Part shown: piece by piece, positions 30,831 through 33,016 of the stretch | Numbering within the stretch: position 1 is the first letter of the stretch | Layout of the letters: each line of letters starts with the position of its first letter | DNA from: JBAZWV01 sp041660225 | Lineage (GTDB): Bacteria; Patescibacteriota; Patescibacteriia; 2-12-FULL-60-25 | Direction: 5' to 3' | NCBI GenBank assembly: GCA_041660225.1 | Contig: JBAZWV010000005.1 | Location: 1-33,016, forward strand | Length of the DNA: 33,016 bases | Program-made: the position numbers and the translations under genes | Notes under the pieces: generated by a model | Database searches by the model: none | What the model was told of the DNA's origin: nothing | The model's input: only the letters and a program-made list of their open reading frames with translations

Positions 30831-30896
30831 GGCCCGAGTGTAGCCCGCTCGCACCTATTTGGCGAGACAATTCATCCACACTAAAAATGCCTTATA

Positions 30897-31970
30897 TTAG
30901 CGGATAATCCCTCCTCCCAAACACTCTTCTCCCAGATACAAAACCGCTGATTGTCCCGCCGCCGCAGCCTTAATCGGTTCTTTCAACTGAAGATATACTA
31001 TTCCATCCTCGAAACGCTCCAATGTCGCCTTTACCGGCACTTGTCGATAACGCGCTTGCACTTCGAGATCGAACGGAACGGACAGAGCCTCGCCTCGCGT
31101 CCAATGAAGATCATGAAGCGTCAGCTCGCTCGCATACAAAAGTGGATGCTCATCGTTCGGAACAATCACAAGACGATTCGCATCGAGATCTTTCTTCGCG
31201 ACGTACCAGGCATGTCCTCCTTCAGAAATTTTAATCCCCTGTCGTTGTCCGATCGTGTACGCATCAAGCCCTTCGTGTTGACCAAGAACATTTCCTTCTG
31301 GATCCACAATCTCTCCAGGCTTTGACGGAATCTTCTTTCGAAGAAATTCCGCCATATCAAGCTTGCCAATAAAACAAATCCCCTGACTATCGGGTTTATC
31401 CGCAACAGGAAGATCAAAGGCCCGTGCTTTTTCACGGACATCCGCTTTTTTAAACTCACCGATCGGCAAGAGCGTGCGTCGCAAAACATTTTGTGAAACA
31501 CGGTACAAAAAATACGATTGATCTTTATCAGAATCCAAACCGCGTAGAAGCTTCGCGCTATTTCCATCGCGTTCAACACGGGCATAATGTCCCATCGCGA
31601 TGTAATCAAAACCGAGACGCATTGCTTCTTCGAAAAACAAACCGAACTTAATCGCTTCATTGCAGAGAACATCCGGATTCGGAGTTTCTCCGGCTTCGTA
31701 GCCGCGGAACAAATCATTCACGACCCGTTCACGATACGCCGATTCAAAATCAAATGTGAGAAGCGGAATCCCAAGCTTCGCAGCAACGCGCAACGCATCA
31801 CGACGCTCACCACGCCACTGACACTCACCGGTCCACAGATCCTTTGAATCTGACCAGTTTTTGATAAAACCTCCGGTCACGTCATATCCTTGCTCTATCA
31901 AAAGAGCGGCGCTGACGCTCGAGTCAACGCCCCCGGACATGCCGACGAGGACTTTTTTCTTCTGTTCCAT
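30897..31970 (-). CDS. mnmA: tRNA-specific 2-thiouridylase
   Basis: Puts sulfur on U34 of tRNA for Lys, Glu and Gln. The 357-residue protein has the PP-loop SGGVDSSVSAALL at 12-24 for ATP binding, the catalytic cysteine C103 in NPDVLCNEAIKF, the second one C199 in DSQGICFIG, MGHYARVE and KDQSYFLYRVSQ (all standard), followed by the central and beta-barrel tRNA-binding domains (YTIGQRQGI). The ATG at 31970 lies 8 nt after the rlmN stop. No MnmE/G or sulfur-relay gene is in the window. Confidence 0.97.
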   Translation of the reverse strand: MEQKKKVLVGMSGGVDSSVSAALLIEQGYDVTGGFIKNWSDSKDLWTGECQWRGERRDALRVAAKLGIPLLTFDFESAYRERVVNDLFRGYEAGETPNPDVLCNEAIKFGLFFEEAMRLGFDYIAMGHYARVERDGNSAKLLRGLDSDKDQSYFLYRVSQNVLRRTLLPIGEFKKADVREKARAFDLPVADKPDSQGICFIGKLDMAEFLRKKIPSKPGEIVDPEGNVLGQHEGLDAYTIGQRQGIKISEGGHAWYVAKKDLDANRLVIVPNDEHPLLYASELTLHDLHWTRGEALSVPFDLEVQARYRQVPVKATLERFEDGIVYLQLKEPIKAAAAGQSAVLYLGEECLGGGIIR

Positions 31971-31978
31971 ACCGCCGT

Positions 31979-33016
31979 TTAACGCTGTCCCGCACGGACT
32001 TCGAGCGCTTCTTTGGACGCTGGTTTCTTGACGCGATTCGCGCGAATTGCAGATTTTCCTTGCGTGACGATAGCACCTGTTGCGTCGTTCACCGCGAGTT
32101 GGCCGCAGGCAGCATCAATATCTTCACCGAACGAAACGCGATGCGTGACCGGCATCCCAAGCCGCATGAGTTTGTGCATGAACGACGTACGCGCATCTTT
32201 CTGCGTGCCGACAAACAAATCCGTGTCGTGATATTTGATCAAATTCACATGAAACAAACGCTTGTTGTGTTCAAGGAGACGCACGACGGCTTCCGCTTCT
32301 GCCTGCGTATCATTCACACCTTTCAAGAGGAGATATTCAAAAAAAACTTTGCGATTCGTCTTGTCGGCATACGCGTCGACAGCTTCCATCAACTTCTTGA
32401 CGGGGAATGCCTTGTTGACCGGCATAATTTTTCCTCGCGTAGAATCGAGAGCGGAGTGAAGGGAGATCGCGAGGTTCACCTGAAGCGGTTCGTTCGTCAG
32501 TTTTTGAATTCCAGGAACGATGCCACACGTGGAGATCGTGATGTGACGCGCGCCAAGACAAAATCCGTCCTGATCATTCAACGTGCGGACAGCCTTCATC
32601 ACTTCATCATAGTTGTGCAGCGGCTCTCCCATCCCCATAAAAACGACGTTCGTCACATGCGCGTTCTCTTTCTTCAAAAGACGCGCGATGTGCACGACCT
32701 GTTCGACAATCTCTTCAGACGTCAGGTTGCGAACCAACCCCATCGTTCCCGTCGCACAAAACGTGCACCCCATGGCACACCCAACCTGCGAGGAGATGCA
32801 CACCGTATTGCGTCCACCTTCGTGACGCATGAGTACCGTTTCGAGCTTCTTGTTGTCGTGCGTTGAAAACAACATCTTCACCGTATCCTTGTTCGAGGAC
32901 TCCAAAACACGCCCCGGCGTCAGCGAATCCCACGGCACGCGCTTCTCAAGCTCATCACGCAGCGCCTTCGAAAACGGCGTCACTTCATGCCAACCCGCCA
33001 GCATTTCAAGATCGGA
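31979..33016 (-). CDS. rlmN: 23S rRNA/tRNA adenine-C2 methyltransferase RlmN (5' end beyond window)
   Basis: A radical-SAM enzyme that methylates A2503 of 23S rRNA and A37 of some tRNAs. The cluster motif CAMGCTFC supplies three cysteines for the 4Fe-4S centre, followed by FMGMGEPLHNYDEV, HITISTCGIVPGI and NLAISLHS. The C-terminal Cys in GEDIDAACGQL is the methyl-carrying catalytic residue. The frame is open past the ATG at 33004 (SDLE before it) to the window edge, and normal RlmN has more residues before the FSKALRDEL block, so the true start is outside. 345 residues are visible. It precedes mnmA by 8 nt, an RNA-modification pair. Confidence 0.96.
   Translation of the reverse strand, partial: SDLEMLAGWHEVTPFSKALRDELEKRVPWDSLTPGRVLESSNKDTVKMLFSTHDNKKLETVLMRHEGGRNTVCISSQVGCAMGCTFCATGTMGLVRNLTSEEIVEQVVHIARLLKKENAHVTNVVFMGMGEPLHNYDEVMKAVRTLNDQDGFCLGARHITISTCGIVPGIQKLTNEPLQVNLAISLHSALDSTRGKIMPVNKAFPVKKLMEAVDAYADKTNRKVFFEYLLLKGVNDTQAEAEAVVRLLEHNKRLFHVNLIKYHDTDLFVGTQKDARTSFMHKLMRLGMPVTHRVSFGEDIDAACGQLAVNDATGAIVTQGKSAIRANRVKKPASKEALEVRAGQR

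Noticed and set aside
32060..32866. Long plus-strand frame opposite rlmN
   Set aside because: Antisense to a conserved radical-SAM enzyme; no promoter, ribosome binding site or recognisable motif.
1..33016. CRISPR arrays, insertion sequences, phage genes, tRNA or rRNA genes
   Set aside because: No direct-repeat array, transposase, terminal inverted repeats, phage proteins, cloverleaf or rRNA-like sequence was found when reading the gaps and both strands.

Overview
The window looks like a chromosomal segment of a Patescibacteria (Candidate Phyla Radiation) bacterium. This is inferred from several reduced or divergent housekeeping proteins: an RNA polymerase alpha subunit that ends after its N-terminal domain, an alanyl-tRNA synthetase without the C-terminal C-Ala domain, a PriA-like protein that has lost its helicase motifs, and a divergent CTP synthase. 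Other CPR-like traits are PEGA-domain and surface-repeat proteins and very short leaders before start codons. TGA ends several genes, so the code is standard (table 11) and not the UGA-glycine code of Gracilibacteria or Absconditabacteria. No tRNA, rRNA, CRISPR array or insertion sequence was seen, and no gene-free stretch exceeds 300 bases.

Layout. 1-2573 (minus): C-terminal processing protease, Nudix hydrolase and the 5' part of pyrG. 2628-3929 (plus): PEGA-domain membrane protein. 3945-9321 (minus): a cell-surface glycan cluster of GT-C-like membrane protein, anchored beta-rich protein, 64-residue membrane protein, rmlB and rmlA. 9459-14776 (plus): a tight operon of lysozyme-like surface-repeat protein, MEMO/LigB-like protein, broken priA, def and fmt. 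14773-20450 (minus): a second glycan cluster of Wzx-like flippase, GT4, GT2 and a GT2/O-antigen-ligase fusion. 20515-22062: a small unknown protein (minus) and a serine hydrolase of the beta-lactamase fold (plus). 22139-26070 (minus): infA-rpmJ-rpsM-rpsK-rpsD-rpoA-rplQ-rplM-rpsI. 26195-27982 (minus): two tandem paralogous CxxC membrane proteins of unknown function. 28111-33016 (minus): rlmN (5' cut by the window), mnmA, a membrane coiled-coil/GAF-like protein and alaS.

How the genes fit together. RmlA and RmlB make dTDP-4-keto-6-deoxyglucose. The GT2/GT4 enzymes, the flippase and the ligase-like fusion could assemble, export and polymerise or transfer a glycan. The GT-C-like protein could add sugars on the outer face of the membrane. 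Def and Fmt are the two ends of the N-formyl-methionine cycle. MnmA, RlmN and AlaS serve tRNA and rRNA modification and charging.

The main points for a second look are: (1) a frameshift in priA, with an in-phase A AAA AAC heptamer and a short repeat-like insert; (2) PriA without Walker A, DEAH-like or motif VI residues; (3) the recurring geometry -35/N17/-10/6-8 nt/ATG, which implies leaderless mRNAs; (4) the CxxC membrane-protein pair; (5) the GT2-ligase fusion; (6) alpha without its CTD. All statements come from reading the sequence; no database search or structure prediction was run.
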